Source of the DNA: Flavobacteriales bacterium
GTDB lineage: Bacteria; Bacteroidota; Bacteroidia; Flavobacteriales_F; PHOS-HE28
Assembly: GCA_016788295.1 (NCBI GenBank)
Contig: JAEUSY010000042.1
Coordinates: 62,001-126,000 of the forward strand
Direction: 5' to 3'
DNA: 64,000 nucleotides
Part shown: piece by piece, positions 26,055-33,861 of the stretch
How the letters are laid out: every line of letters starts with the position of its first letter
Position numbering within the stretch: position 1 is the stretch's first letter
The notes under the pieces: model-generated
What the model was told of the DNA's origin: nothing
Database searches by the model: none
What the model saw: the letters and a program-made list of their open reading frames with translations, nothing else
Program-made: the position numbers and the translations under genes

Positions 26055-27815
26055 TCATTCGCCATAGATGCGCTCTATGCGGTCCGCGTATTTCGCAAGA
26101 ATGGGTTTGCGGCGGAGCTTCAGTGTAGGCGTAAGTTCTCCGCCGTCAATGGTGAGCTCTGCCGGCAACAACACGATCTTCTTTACCTGTTCCCATTGCC
26201 CAAGGCCTTGGTTGGCGGCCTCCACTTCCTGGAAGATGCGGTCGTGGATGCGCTGGTCGGCGATGACCTGTTCGCGGCTGGTGAACGGGATCCCCTTTCG
26301 CTCGCAATAGTCCTTCAGGAAGTTGAACTCGGGAACGATCAGTGCGGCTGGGAACTTCCGGTTCTCGCCGATCACCATCACCTGTTCGATGAAGCGCGAG
26401 GCCTTCAACTTGTTCTCCATCACCTGCGGCGCCACATACTTTCCGCCACTTGTCTTGAAGATCTCCTTCTTGCGATCGGTAATGCGCAGGAAGCCTTCGG
26501 TGGTGATCTCTCCAATGTCGCCGGTGTGCAGCCATCCATCCTCGTCGATGGTCTGCCGGGTCATTTCCTCATCCTTGTAGTAGCCCACCATGATGTTGGG
26601 TCCCTTCGCAAGGATCTCACCATCCGCGGCAATGCGCACTTGTACGCCTGGTATGGGGCGTCCCACTGTGCCGAAACGGAGGCCATCGTTGCGCAGGTCG
26701 TTCACGCAGATCACCGGTGATGATTCCGTGAGCCCATAACCTTCCATCACCGGAATGCCGGCCGCATTGAACACACGGGCCAGCCTTGGCTGAAGCGCCG
26801 CACTGCCACTGGCCACCACGCGCGTCTTGCCGCCCAGGGCCGCCTGCCATTTGCTGAAGATGAGCTTGCGCGCCAGCGCCAATTGGATATCGTACCAGGC
26901 ACTACGGCCATGCACTTCGTAGCGATGACCAAGCTCCAAGGCCCAGAAGAACAACTTGCGTTTCACACCCGTGAGCGCATCCCCCTTGGCCACGATCTTG
27001 TCGTAGATCTTCTCAAGCAGGCGTGGTACGGCGGTGAACACATCGGGTGCCACCTCGCGGATCCGATCGCCCAGATCGTCCAGTGATTCCTGGAAGTGGA
27101 TGCTTACGCCATTGTACAGGTACATGTACATGAGCATCCGTTCGTAGATGTGAGATAGGGGCAGGAAGCTGATGCAACGCGCGCTGCTGTCGACCGGAAA
27201 GCGCGTGGTGCTCGCCATTACATTGCTGAGGATGTTCCCATGGGTGAGCATCACGCCCTTGGGCCTGCCCGTGGTGCCGCTGGTATAGATGATGGTGGCC
27301 AGGTCGCCATTGCCCACTTGGTCCTTGTAGCGCTGCAGAGTGGGTCGGTCCCCATCGTTCGCCATGGCGGCCACTTCGGTCCAATGGCGTGCGCCCGACA
27401 CCTGGTCGAAGGTGAACAAGTGGGCCAGTTGGGGGGCGCTGCCCTTTGCGGCAAGGGCTTTCCCGTGGATCTCCGCGTTCGCACTGAAGATCACCTTGCT
27501 GCCCGAATGCTCCAGTACATAGCCGTAATCCTCAGCACTGCTGGTGGGATAGATGGGCACACCGATGGCCCCTATGCGCAGAATGGCCTGGTCCACAACG
27601 CACCATTCACTGCGGTTGCCGCTGGCTATCGCCACCTTGTCGCCGGGCGCTACGCCCAGTGCCATCAGACCAAGGGCAATGCGGTCCGCCGTATCGATCA
27701 GCTCGCGTGTGCTGTAGCCTTTCCAAGAGCCACCTTCCTTGGTGGCAATGGCGGTCTCTTTCGGGTACTTGGCCAGTTGGTACTCGGGGATGTCGTGCAG
27801 ACGTGTCGGCTCCAT
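26055..27815 (-). CDS. long-chain fatty acid-CoA ligase (AMP-forming, 586 aa)
   Basis: A cytoplasmic or membrane-associated ANL-superfamily enzyme that activates fatty acids to acyl-CoA through an acyl-adenylate. Motifs: TIIYTSGTTGRPKGVMLTHGN (A3/P-loop, near residues 173-193), GYGLTESSPVI (A5), DGWLHTGDIG (A7), ITDRKKEIFKTSGGKYV (A8), and the C-terminal region with the catalytic lysine (LTPTLKLRRKPI). The length and the PQVMENKLKAS stretch fit the bacterial long-chain, AMP-binding group common in Bacteroidota. It is likely monocistronic: hairpins lie before it (27833-27858) and after it (26028-26042). Confidence 0.92.
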   Translation of the reverse strand: MEPTRLHDIPEYQLAKYPKETAIATKEGGSWKGYSTRELIDTADRIALGLMALGVAPGDKVAIASGNRSEWCVVDQAILRIGAIGVPIYPTSSAEDYGYVLEHSGSKVIFSANAEIHGKALAAKGSAPQLAHLFTFDQVSGARHWTEVAAMANDGDRPTLQRYKDQVGNGDLATIIYTSGTTGRPKGVMLTHGNILSNVMASTTRFPVDSSARCISFLPLSHIYERMLMYMYLYNGVSIHFQESLDDLGDRIREVAPDVFTAVPRLLEKIYDKIVAKGDALTGVKRKLFFWALELGHRYEVHGRSAWYDIQLALARKLIFSKWQAALGGKTRVVASGSAALQPRLARVFNAAGIPVMEGYGLTESSPVICVNDLRNDGLRFGTVGRPIPGVQVRIAADGEILAKGPNIMVGYYKDEEMTRQTIDEDGWLHTGDIGEITTEGFLRITDRKKEIFKTSGGKYVAPQVMENKLKASRFIEQVMVIGENRKFPAALIVPEFNFLKDYCERKGIPFTSREQVIADQRIHDRIFQEVEAANQGLGQWEQVKKIVLLPAELTIDGGELTPTLKLRRKPILAKYADRIERIYGE

Positions 27816-27832
27816 GGCCCCAAGATAGTAGT

Positions 27833-27858
27833 GCGGCCCTTCCGTACGAAAGGGCCGC
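27833..27858 (-). terminator. stem-loop upstream of the acyl-CoA ligase, ending the preceding gene
   Basis: GCGGCCCTT and AAGGGCCGC make a nine-base-pair perfect stem with an eight-base loop, in the 67-base gap between the small secreted-protein gene and the ligase gene, both on the minus strand. No T-run follows. Confidence 0.5.
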
Positions 27859-27882
27859 GCATTCGAGATCGTCCGGACCCTG

Positions 27883-28314
27883 CTACAGGATCTCGGCGTC
27901 GTAAGAGACGATGATCACCCGCATGTCCAATCCGCGTTTGATGGTGAACTTCTCGCTGATGCGTGCCTTGCGCTCCTGCCCGGCGTAGAAGATCCGCTCC
28001 ACCCGACGGTTGTCCTTCTTTCCGTTCACGACCAGGTCGATCTCGAACATCAGGTTCACGGCGCCATCCTTGAGGCTGCTCCGCCGCACGTTGTGGGTAT
28101 TCACCTTGATCCACGTATCCGCAGTGATGTTCTGAGCGGCATAGAGGATGATCCGGTCCGTACCCTCGCCCTTGGGCATTTCTGCCGTTACATCGCCACT
28201 GGTATGCACCTGGCCGTTCTCTTCCACGGTAATGTTGGTGATCCTTACCAGGGTCTGCGCCTGCGTGAGAGCAGAGAAGGTGGCCAGCAGGCCGAGAAGA
28301 AGGAAGCGTGTCAT
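27883..28314 (-). CDS. small secreted protein of unknown function (143 aa)
   Basis: Start at 28314 gives MTRFLLLGLLATFSALTQAQ, a clean signal peptide cleaved after AQA or AQ; a GC-context ATG four codons upstream adds nothing. The mature protein is beta-rich (ITNITVEENGQVHTSGDVTAEMP ... NLMFEIDLVVNGKKDNRRVERIFYAG ... SYDAEIL) with no cysteines and no recognisable catalytic motif. I do not recognise the family. It is divergent from the gene at 28377 with a 62-base AT-richer shared promoter region. Confidence 0.65.
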   Translation of the reverse strand: MTRFLLLGLLATFSALTQAQTLVRITNITVEENGQVHTSGDVTAEMPKGEGTDRIILYAAQNITADTWIKVNTHNVRRSSLKDGAVNLMFEIDLVVNGKKDNRRVERIFYAGQERKARISEKFTIKRGLDMRVIIVSYDAEIL

Positions 28315-28376
28315 GCGGATCGGCATTTATTTTGCAAATGTCCGGCATCAATCCACATGCCAAGCCCACCCACACC

Positions 28377-28802
28377 ATGAAAACCCCGTCCCGTATGACC
28401 TTCGATCTCCGTTCCCTGCTTGTTGGTGCCACGCTCGTAGGCACCTTGTTCCTTGGTTACAGCTTCCGCCCTGAGCCCAGCACCGAGCGCTATACCTATC
28501 GCCAGTTCTCTACCATTGAGAGCATTGTGCCCGGTGGACTTGGCCGTTCGCGCATCATTATGAGCGACGCCAGCTCGCAGGCCATCGAGAAGGACCTGCT
28601 GAACTTCTATAGCATGGTGGGCATCAACTTCAAGAACATCGCCAACAATGATCGCCTGATCGTGGAGACCATCAACCAGTATATTTCCGAAGGATGGGAG
28701 CTGCATACGGTGACCACCGGTGTGCAAAGTCCTGACAAGGGCGACGGCGGTTCGGGGAATGGCATTTTCATTACCCGTTACCTGTTCCGGAAGCCGATCT
28801 GA
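28377..28802 (+). CDS. hypothetical protein with N-terminal membrane anchor (141 aa)
   Basis: Start at 28377 (MKTPSRMTFDLRSLL) is chosen because the segment LLVGATLVGTLFLGYSF that follows is a membrane anchor or signal sequence; the upstream part of the open frame overlaps the divergent gene. The globular part ends with NQYISEGWELHTVTTGVQ, reminiscent of the EEGWELV core of small DUF4177-type proteins, then a GDGGSGNG linker and ITRYLFRKPI. Function unknown. A good intrinsic terminator follows at 28826, so it is monocistronic. Confidence 0.65.
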   Translation: MKTPSRMTFDLRSLLVGATLVGTLFLGYSFRPEPSTERYTYRQFSTIESIVPGGLGRSRIIMSDASSQAIEKDLLNFYSMVGINFKNIANNDRLIVETINQYISEGWELHTVTTGVQSPDKGDGGSGNGIFITRYLFRKPI

Positions 28803-28825
28803 CCCGGGTCCCCGAAAGTCTCGTG

Positions 28826-28857
28826 CGAGAGCGGTCCGTTGGGCCGCTCTCGTTTTT
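28826..28857 (+). terminator. intrinsic terminator
   Basis: CGAGAGCGGTCC-GTT-GGGCCGCTCTCG is a twelve-pair stem with one G-T wobble, followed directly by GTTTTTG. It lies 24 bases after the stop of the gene ending at 28802. Confidence 0.85.
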
Positions 28858-28937
28858 GCTGCACCTTGGATACACGTAGCGTTGGTCGTTCACGATGCGC
28901 TCATGCAGTTACATCCACTGGTGAACTCAGGGGTTGT

Positions 28938-28945
28938 TACTTTCG
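28938..28945 (+). promoter_or_regulatory. possible -7 promoter element (TACTTTCG)
   Basis: TACTTTCG, one mismatch from TAnnTTTG, ends 19 bases before the ATG of the DUF4136 gene and follows a terminator, so a promoter is expected here. No clear -33 box. Confidence 0.45.
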
Positions 28946-28964
28946 TCTGCGAAAATCCGACCCA

Positions 28965-29597
28965 ATGAGCTCGCTTCTGAGGAACACCTTTTCTATGCTG
29001 ATCGGTACCGCGCTGTTCAGCAGTTGCTATCCAGATCAGCCTGATAATATCGAGGCGTACGATCTGGTCTACACGAATTACTCACCGACATACGACTTCA
29101 AGGAGTTCAATACGTACGCAGTACCGGACAGTGTTGTGATCATCACCGGTGATCTGGCTGAAGGCGAACAACCCAGCAAGGTCTCTGCGCTCTATGGCGA
29201 TCAGATCGTCGGTCGTATTCGCGAGAACATGGACCGTCTTGGTTGGACCGAAGTTGCCGCCACCGAGAACCCCGATGTGCTGGTGCTCCCGGCAGCGGTA
29301 AAGACCCTTAATGTGGATGCCTATTACTACGGCGGGGGCTACTGGGGTTGGTATTATCCATACTATGGCTATGGATGGTACTACCCGGGCTATTACCCCA
29401 CATACACCAGCTACACCACCGGGTCGCTCATATTGACAATGATAGCGCCCAATGACCTGAGCCCAACGGAGAACCAGCCTGTATTATGGGTGGGTGTTCT
29501 CAATGGCCTTCTGGAGGGAAGCAATGCGAGCATCATCAGCCGCATGACAGCGAACATCGATCAAGCCTTCAAACAATCGGAATACCTGAAACAATAA
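28965..29597 (+). CDS. DUF4136 family lipoprotein (210 aa)
   Basis: Start at 28965 gives MSSLLRNTFSMLIGTALFSSC, a lipoprotein signal with lipidated C21; the open frame upstream belongs to non-coding sequence with a promoter box. The body matches DUF4136: YDFKEFNTYAVPDSV, RIRENMDRLGWTEV, NPDVLVLPA, and near the end GSLILTMIAPN and LWVGVLNGLL. Between them is a Tyr/Gly/Trp-rich stretch of about 30 residues, a feature these proteins often carry in Bacteroidota. Function unknown, outer-membrane or periplasmic. The next gene starts six bases after its stop, so they are cotranscribed. Confidence 0.87.
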   Translation: MSSLLRNTFSMLIGTALFSSCYPDQPDNIEAYDLVYTNYSPTYDFKEFNTYAVPDSVVIITGDLAEGEQPSKVSALYGDQIVGRIRENMDRLGWTEVAATENPDVLVLPAAVKTLNVDAYYYGGGYWGWYYPYYGYGWYYPGYYPTYTSYTTGSLILTMIAPNDLSPTENQPVLWVGVLNGLLEGSNASIISRMTANIDQAFKQSEYLKQ

Positions 29598-29603
29598 GTC
29601 GCC

Positions 29604-30194
29604 ATGATCCGAAAGACCATCTTCATTTCGCTGTTGGCGGCCTCGGCACTGCTTGCCAAAGCACAGGAGAACATCTACATGTTCGAGTACTCCATGGGAT
29701 TCCCGACCGGGGATCTGCGTGACTACATCGACGAGCCCTCTTTCCGCGGGTTCAATTTCGGGTACCGTTACATGCTTGATGAGAACCGAGCGCTCGGCCT
29801 GGACATAGGCTGGCAGACCTTCTACGAAAAGAAGGACTATGCCACCTACACGGACGGAACATCATCCATCACAGGCATTCAATACCGTTACACGAACGCG
29901 TTCACGGCAAGCCTGCAGATCGACCAGGTCTTCAACGAGGGGAGTGATATTCGACCGTTCATTGGGCTGGGTGCTGGCACCTCATACATGCGCCGAACGC
30001 TTGATATGGGGCTGTACCGGTTGGAACGGGATCCATGGCAGTTCATGCTTCAGCCCGAGGCAGGCGTCTCGTTGTACACCACCAATGGGAATCTAGTGAT
30101 GTTGACCTTCAATTACTATTGGGGCTTTGCCACCAAGCAGTTGGATGCCCAGAGCTTCCTTGCCGTTGGTCTGGCCTATGCCTTTGGTGACTGA
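29604..30194 (+). CDS. outer-membrane beta-barrel protein (196 aa)
   Basis: MIRKTIFISLLAASALLAKAQ is a signal peptide. The mature protein has alternating hydrophobic strands and tight turns typical of an eight-stranded barrel (FEYSMGFPTGDLRDYI, NFGYRYMLDENRALGLDIGWQTF, DIRPFIGLGAGTSYMRR, MLTFNYYWGF) and ends with aromatic-rich LAVGLAYAFGD. No enzyme motif is seen. It is the second gene of an operon with the DUF4136 lipoprotein, closed by an intrinsic terminator at 30214. Confidence 0.78.
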   Translation: MIRKTIFISLLAASALLAKAQENIYMFEYSMGFPTGDLRDYIDEPSFRGFNFGYRYMLDENRALGLDIGWQTFYEKKDYATYTDGTSSITGIQYRYTNAFTASLQIDQVFNEGSDIRPFIGLGAGTSYMRRTLDMGLYRLERDPWQFMLQPEAGVSLYTTNGNLVMLTFNYYWGFATKQLDAQSFLAVGLAYAFGD

Positions 30195-30213
30195 CCTACA
30201 TGTTGGTGATGGG

Positions 30214-30241
30214 AAGGGGGCTTCTGGCCCCCTTTCTTTTT
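30214..30241 (+). terminator. intrinsic terminator
   Basis: AAGGGGG-(seven-base loop)-CCCCCTT followed by TCTTTTT, 19 bases after the barrel gene's stop. Stem and T-run are both good. Confidence 0.85.
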
Positions 30242-30353
30242 ATGGCGTTCCGAAGGCTCGTCGCTTTCACCGTGCGCGGTAAGTGGTCTTGTCTGGGTGA
30301 TCTGTTGCTATCCATACACGCATGCCTATCTGGCGATCGGATAGCATCGAACG

Positions 30354-30384
30354 AAAAGGCCCGGGTGCAATACCCGGGCCTTTT
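30354..30384. terminator. intrinsic terminator, bidirectional
   Basis: AAAAGGCCCGGGT and its exact complement flank a five-base loop, giving a thirteen-pair stem with A and T runs on both sides. It lies 18 bases past the stop of the minus-strand barrel gene that ends at 30403 and is mainly its terminator. Confidence 0.88.
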
Positions 30385-30402
30385 AATGGATCGAACAAGT
30401 GC

Positions 30403-31128
30403 TTAGCGGCGCGGTGCAGGTGGGGGCGGGGGAGGAGGGACAGTGCCTGTGGACGGAGCACTGCTGGATGGCGCCCGTTGTGCCGAGGGACCACCACTAC
30501 GATCGAACGTGAAGCATAGGCCACCGGTAAATGCGAATTGATAGATGGTGCTGTAGGTGCTGACGCCTGCGCTGGCGCCACCAGTGCCGAAGTAGAAACC
30601 ACCGCCAAACCCCTGGACCGGCGAGAGCAGTTGCGCTCCTGCCTTGATACCAACGGTGCTCGAGAGATTGATCTGCAGGCCCAGTTTACCGCCCCATGCG
30701 AACTTGGTGGCATTGTGGTCGCCGGTCATCCAGCCACAGCCCATGTTCAGCCCACCGTAACCACTGACCGCATCGCTGAAAGGCAAGCGACCTAGGCCTC
30801 CGATCATGATGTAGTGAAGGCTGATATCATAAGGGCCGAACTCGTTGAACCCACTGCCCTGTAGATAGCCTTGTGTGGACTGGGTCTGATACAACAGTTC
30901 CACCGCCTTGTTCGGACGAACATCGAACTCGATACTGCCGCCATAATGCTGGCCTTCGGCAATGCGGGCCTCATTGTATGTGTAGCCCAAGTAGGAGCCA
31001 CCAATGGGAAAGCGGTCCTGGAAAGTGTATCCGCCGAAGAAGTTCAAGCGCACGTTCTGGGCCTGAAGTCCCACGATACTGAGGTTCGCTGCCAGAACGA
31101 TAAGGAGGGTCCGATGTTTCAAGCGCAT
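30403..31128 (-). CDS. outer-membrane beta-barrel protein with proline-rich tail (241 aa)
   Basis: Signal peptide MRLKHRTLLIVLAANLSIVGLQAQ, then a barrel with strands such as VRLNFFGGYTFQDRF, YGGSIEFDVRPNKAVELLYQ, TKFAWGGKLGLQINL and YQFAFTGGLCFTFD. The aromatic strand LCFTF, which would normally end a barrel, is followed by about 30 further residues: a Ser/Ala/Gly linker and then seven prolines before APRR. The tail would be periplasmic if the barrel has an even number of strands. It may be a linker or partner-binding motif. Function unknown. A TACCTTTCG box lies 18-26 bases upstream. Confidence 0.75.
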   Translation of the reverse strand: MRLKHRTLLIVLAANLSIVGLQAQNVRLNFFGGYTFQDRFPIGGSYLGYTYNEARIAEGQHYGGSIEFDVRPNKAVELLYQTQSTQGYLQGSGFNEFGPYDISLHYIMIGGLGRLPFSDAVSGYGGLNMGCGWMTGDHNATKFAWGGKLGLQINLSSTVGIKAGAQLLSPVQGFGGGFYFGTGGASAGVSTYSTIYQFAFTGGLCFTFDRSGGPSAQRAPSSSAPSTGTVPPPPPPPAPRR

Positions 31129-31145
31129 GGTCGGTGATTGAGAGC

Positions 31146-31154
31146 CGAAAGGTA
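31146..31154 (-). promoter_or_regulatory. possible -7 promoter element (TACCTTTCG)
   Basis: TACCTTTCG on the minus strand resembles TAnnTTTG and lies 18 bases upstream of the ATG at 31128. Confidence 0.4.
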
Positions 31155-31222
31155 GGGGCCGATCCGCTTTGTTGATCGGTCAATTCATGCGTTCACTTGG
31201 TTTTGCTTCCGGGGCCCAGGGG

Positions 31223-31230
31223 TACTTTCG
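31223..31230 (+). promoter_or_regulatory. possible promoter: TTTTG (31201-31205) and TACTTTCG
   Basis: TACTTTCG sits six bases upstream of the ATG at 31237, with TTTTG 17 bases before it as a possible -33 box. If used, transcription would start at or next to the start codon, giving a leaderless or near-leaderless mRNA. Confidence 0.45.
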
Positions 31231-31236
31231 CAGTCC

Positions 31237-32430
31237 ATGAAGGTGCGGTTCGGTCTTCGTTCGATCGGTATTGTTGGTGTGGTAGCTCCTTTCTGGTGCC
31301 TGGCCCAGCCCGTTTCGGATACCATTCCGCATACGGTGGTATCCACCATGTTGCACAATAGCGATTCGCTGCGTGCCCTGAGCTTTGAGGCTGGTCCGAT
31401 GAAATTCGTGCCTTTTGTGGCCCCGAGCTACACACCGGAAATGAAGTTCCTGCTGACCGCCGGCGGCCTTATCACCTTCAGTTTCGATCGCAGGGACCGC
31501 AACCTGCTGCGCTCGTCGATCCCCTTCAGTTTCGGTAAGAGCACCAATGGTTCCACGCAGATAAGCATCAAAACGAACCTCTATCTGCGCGAGGATAAGT
31601 GGCGGATCACCGGCGAGATATGGAGCAAGGACATGCCGGACAATTACTACGGCGTGGGCTATGGCAATGCATACAGCACCACCAAGAGCGATAGCACCAC
31701 TTTGTACCACCGCAATTGGAGAAGGCTGTATGCCAAGGTGATGCATCAGTATAAGCCGCGTTTTTTCGTGGGGGGCATTTACGATGGCACCACCACCAAG
31801 GCCACGGAACTGAACCCGGTGATGCAGGCTGACCCGTACATCCTTGAGTTCGGCAGCAATACGCGTAACAGGGGGTTGGGGGCGGTCTTTGAATATGACA
31901 GCCGCGATGTTCCGGTGAACGCTTACAGTGGGCTGTTCTTGGACGTCAGCGTTACGAACTATGGCAGGGCCTGGGGTGGGCTGAACGAATTCTGGGTGAT
32001 CGATCTGGATTATCGACAATACGTGGCGGTAGGGCACAGGCATACCGTGGCCTGGGAGATACGCAGCCGCAGTTGCCTAGGTGATGTGCCTTGGACCGAG
32101 CTTTCACAGATCGGAACACCGTGGGACCTGCGCGGCTATGTTTGGGGGCAGTACCGCGATGAACTGATGGTATACAGTATGGGCGAGTACCGCCATATGT
32201 TCAACCGGAAGACGCCGAACGAACGAGGATCGCTTGAGAGCCGTTGGGGCTTTGCATCCTGGCTTGGTCTCGGTGCCGTGGCGCAGGATATCGCTTCGGT
32301 ACCCGCGCTCCTGCCCAACGCGGGAGTAGGTATCCGCTTCGAAACGGAGAAGCGGAGCAACGTGCGGGTGGACTATGGCGTTGGTGTTAAGAGCAGCGCC
32401 TTCTATGTCACCTTCTACGAGGCGTTCTAG
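31237..32430 (+). CDS. Omp85/BamA-like outer-membrane barrel without POTRA domains (397 aa)
   Basis: Signal peptide (GIVGVVAPFWCLAQ) then directly into a barrel related to the C-terminal surface-antigen domain of BamA/TamA: GGLITFSFDRRDRNLLRSSIPF, YYGVGYGNAYSTTKSD, GAVFEYDSRDVPVNAYSGLFLDVSV, WDLRGYVWGQYRD (RGY matches the conserved L6 loop VRGF/Y motif) and a final strand VKSSAFYVTFYEAF. With about 375 mature residues there is room for the 16-strand barrel but no POTRA repeats. Such stand-alone barrels in Bacteroidota have no proven role; outer-membrane biogenesis or lipid transport is possible. Confidence 0.8.
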   Translation: MKVRFGLRSIGIVGVVAPFWCLAQPVSDTIPHTVVSTMLHNSDSLRALSFEAGPMKFVPFVAPSYTPEMKFLLTAGGLITFSFDRRDRNLLRSSIPFSFGKSTNGSTQISIKTNLYLREDKWRITGEIWSKDMPDNYYGVGYGNAYSTTKSDSTTLYHRNWRRLYAKVMHQYKPRFFVGGIYDGTTTKATELNPVMQADPYILEFGSNTRNRGLGAVFEYDSRDVPVNAYSGLFLDVSVTNYGRAWGGLNEFWVIDLDYRQYVAVGHRHTVAWEIRSRSCLGDVPWTELSQIGTPWDLRGYVWGQYRDELMVYSMGEYRHMFNRKTPNERGSLESRWGFASWLGLGAVAQDIASVPALLPNAGVGIRFETEKRSNVRVDYGVGVKSSAFYVTFYEAF

Positions 32431-32438
32431 CGCGCACC

Positions 32439-33197
32439 CTAGAACGCATAACCGATCTTGATGCCGTACCTGTAACCTAGGCTGTTGCGGTCCACCGTAG
32501 TAGTGCCCGAGGTGGAAAGGTCGATGCTCATGTTGGTGACGTTGCGACCGAGCTTTTCCTCAATGGCCTGTGCAAGATCGCTGTATAGTTCGCCCTCGCC
32601 TTGCAGGTCCGCCTTCACCTTCAGCGTGTAGAGCGACCAACGAGGCGCGAAGAAGACGGCATCTATCGCAAGGCGATCGCCCAAGCACAGGAACTGGTAG
32701 CCTACTCCCGGACCGATACCGAATTCAAGGAGGTCGATACGGAGGTCTGCAACAATGTTGCCGTCGGCATTGTCCCCGATGGCCGTGGCGGTCATGGTGG
32801 CGGTGTATCGCGTGTCACTATATCGCAGGTAGGCCCCAACATAAAGGCCCCGTGGCGCAGGTCGCTTATCGCTCTTCTCCACGAACCATTTCACCTCGGG
32901 GGTCAAGTAATAGCCGCTCAGCCTTCTGTCTGCGCCGAAGGTGATGCGTTCGGCGTTCAGGTCCAGCAATCCGCTCGGTACCGAAGGCATCATGTAGCTA
33001 ACGGTAAGGGCCACCGACCAATCGGCGTTCAAGGCTCTTTCATAGTTGAGCGAGACCGTTCTTGCAAAGGTTGATGTGAGGCCAAGCTTCAGCACATTCC
33101 GCCGCGGTATGAAGCCAACACTATCACCTTGCCCGAAGGCGGTCAGAGGCATCAGGAAAATGAAAAGGAGATGGGTCAGCGGATACAGGAGGCGCAT
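32439..33197 (-). CDS. DUF3575-like outer-membrane protein (252 aa)
   Basis: MRLLYPLTHLLFIFLMPLTAFGQ is a signal peptide. RRNVLKLGLTSTFARTVSLNYERALNADWSVALTVSYM fits the opening of DUF3575-type barrels, followed by YYLTPEVKWFVEK and RGLYVGAYLRYS, the family's strand pairs; the end RYGIKIGYAF is a barrel C-terminus. Residues ~195-230 are more hydrophilic and helical (LYSDLAQAIEEKLG). Function unknown. It is convergent with the Omp85-like gene with an eight-base gap. Confidence 0.72.
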   Translation of the reverse strand: MRLLYPLTHLLFIFLMPLTAFGQGDSVGFIPRRNVLKLGLTSTFARTVSLNYERALNADWSVALTVSYMMPSVPSGLLDLNAERITFGADRRLSGYYLTPEVKWFVEKSDKRPAPRGLYVGAYLRYSDTRYTATMTATAIGDNADGNIVADLRIDLLEFGIGPGVGYQFLCLGDRLAIDAVFFAPRWSLYTLKVKADLQGEGELYSDLAQAIEEKLGRNVTNMSIDLSTSGTTTVDRNSLGYRYGIKIGYAF

Positions 33198-33267
33198 GGC
33201 GACAAATCTCGGCGGAATTTACCTACAGGCTGTCAAGTGCATGAACTGAGCGGGGGCCGAGGCTCAT

Positions 33268-33275
33268 TACCTTCG
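33268..33275 (+). promoter_or_regulatory. possible -7 promoter element (TACCTTCG)
   Basis: TACCTTCG, one mismatch from TAnnTTTG, ends 22 bases before the ATG at 33298. No clear -33 element. Confidence 0.4.
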
Positions 33276-33297
33276 CCGACCTAACGAACACACTCTC

Positions 33298-33762
33298 ATG
33301 CGCAACCTATTTACCGCACTAGCCCTTGTGGTCGGCCTTGCTGCCACCGCCCAGAACTACAACGACCTCGTTGAGGTGATGCGCTCCGATATGCGTACGG
33401 AGCACCGCGCGATCGTGATGTCAAGCCTTGGGCTCACCGAAGCCCAGAGCGCGGTGTTCACGCCCATTTTCGATGAGTACTCGGCTGCCCTGAAGAAACA
33501 TTGGGACAAGCGGATCCAGTTGATCAAGGATTACGCGGCCAAGTACGAGACAATGAACGACGAGACGGCAGCTGGGCTGTTGAAGCGTATGTCCGCATTG
33601 GAAAAGGAGGGCCTGGCCCTGCGTGAGTCCTATGCCAAGAAGGTGGCCAAGGTGCTGCCTACCACCATCGCCGCACGTTGGATGCAAGTGGAGCGCCGCT
33701 TGGGCCAAGTCGTGGAATTGCAGCTGGCCAGCGAGATCCCGCTGATGCCTACCCGTCGCTGA
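33298..33762 (+). CDS. Spy/CpxP-like periplasmic protein (154 aa)
   Basis: MRNLFTALALVVGLAATAQ is a signal peptide. The mature protein is all-helical and charged, with LGLTEAQSAVFTPIFDEYSAALKKHWDKRI near residues 41-70, a variant of the LTxxQ repeat found in Spy/CpxP chaperones and their relatives. There are no cysteines. Related small helical proteins in Bacteroidota are often annotated as hypothetical; chaperone or stress-sensor activity is not proven here. It is monocistronic, with a strong bidirectional terminator just downstream. Confidence 0.68.
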   Translation: MRNLFTALALVVGLAATAQNYNDLVEVMRSDMRTEHRAIVMSSLGLTEAQSAVFTPIFDEYSAALKKHWDKRIQLIKDYAAKYETMNDETAAGLLKRMSALEKEGLALRESYAKKVAKVLPTTIAARWMQVERRLGQVVELQLASEIPLMPTRR

Positions 33763-33780
33763 TGGGGTGTTCATTCATCA

Positions 33781-33816
33781 AATGAAGAAGGGGGCCGCAA
33801 GGCCCCCTTCTTCATT
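33781..33816. terminator. intrinsic terminator between convergent genes, bidirectional
   Basis: AATGAAGAAGGGGGCC-GCAA-GGCCCCCTTCTTCATT is a perfect sixteen-pair stem with a GNRA-type loop, placed between the Spy-like gene (stop 33762) and the convergent sulfatase gene (stop 33862). It can serve both. Confidence 0.88.
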
Positions 33817-33861
33817 TATCCCTGACCGGCCTTGGCTTAAACGCAGCGAGGCCTAAGGCAC

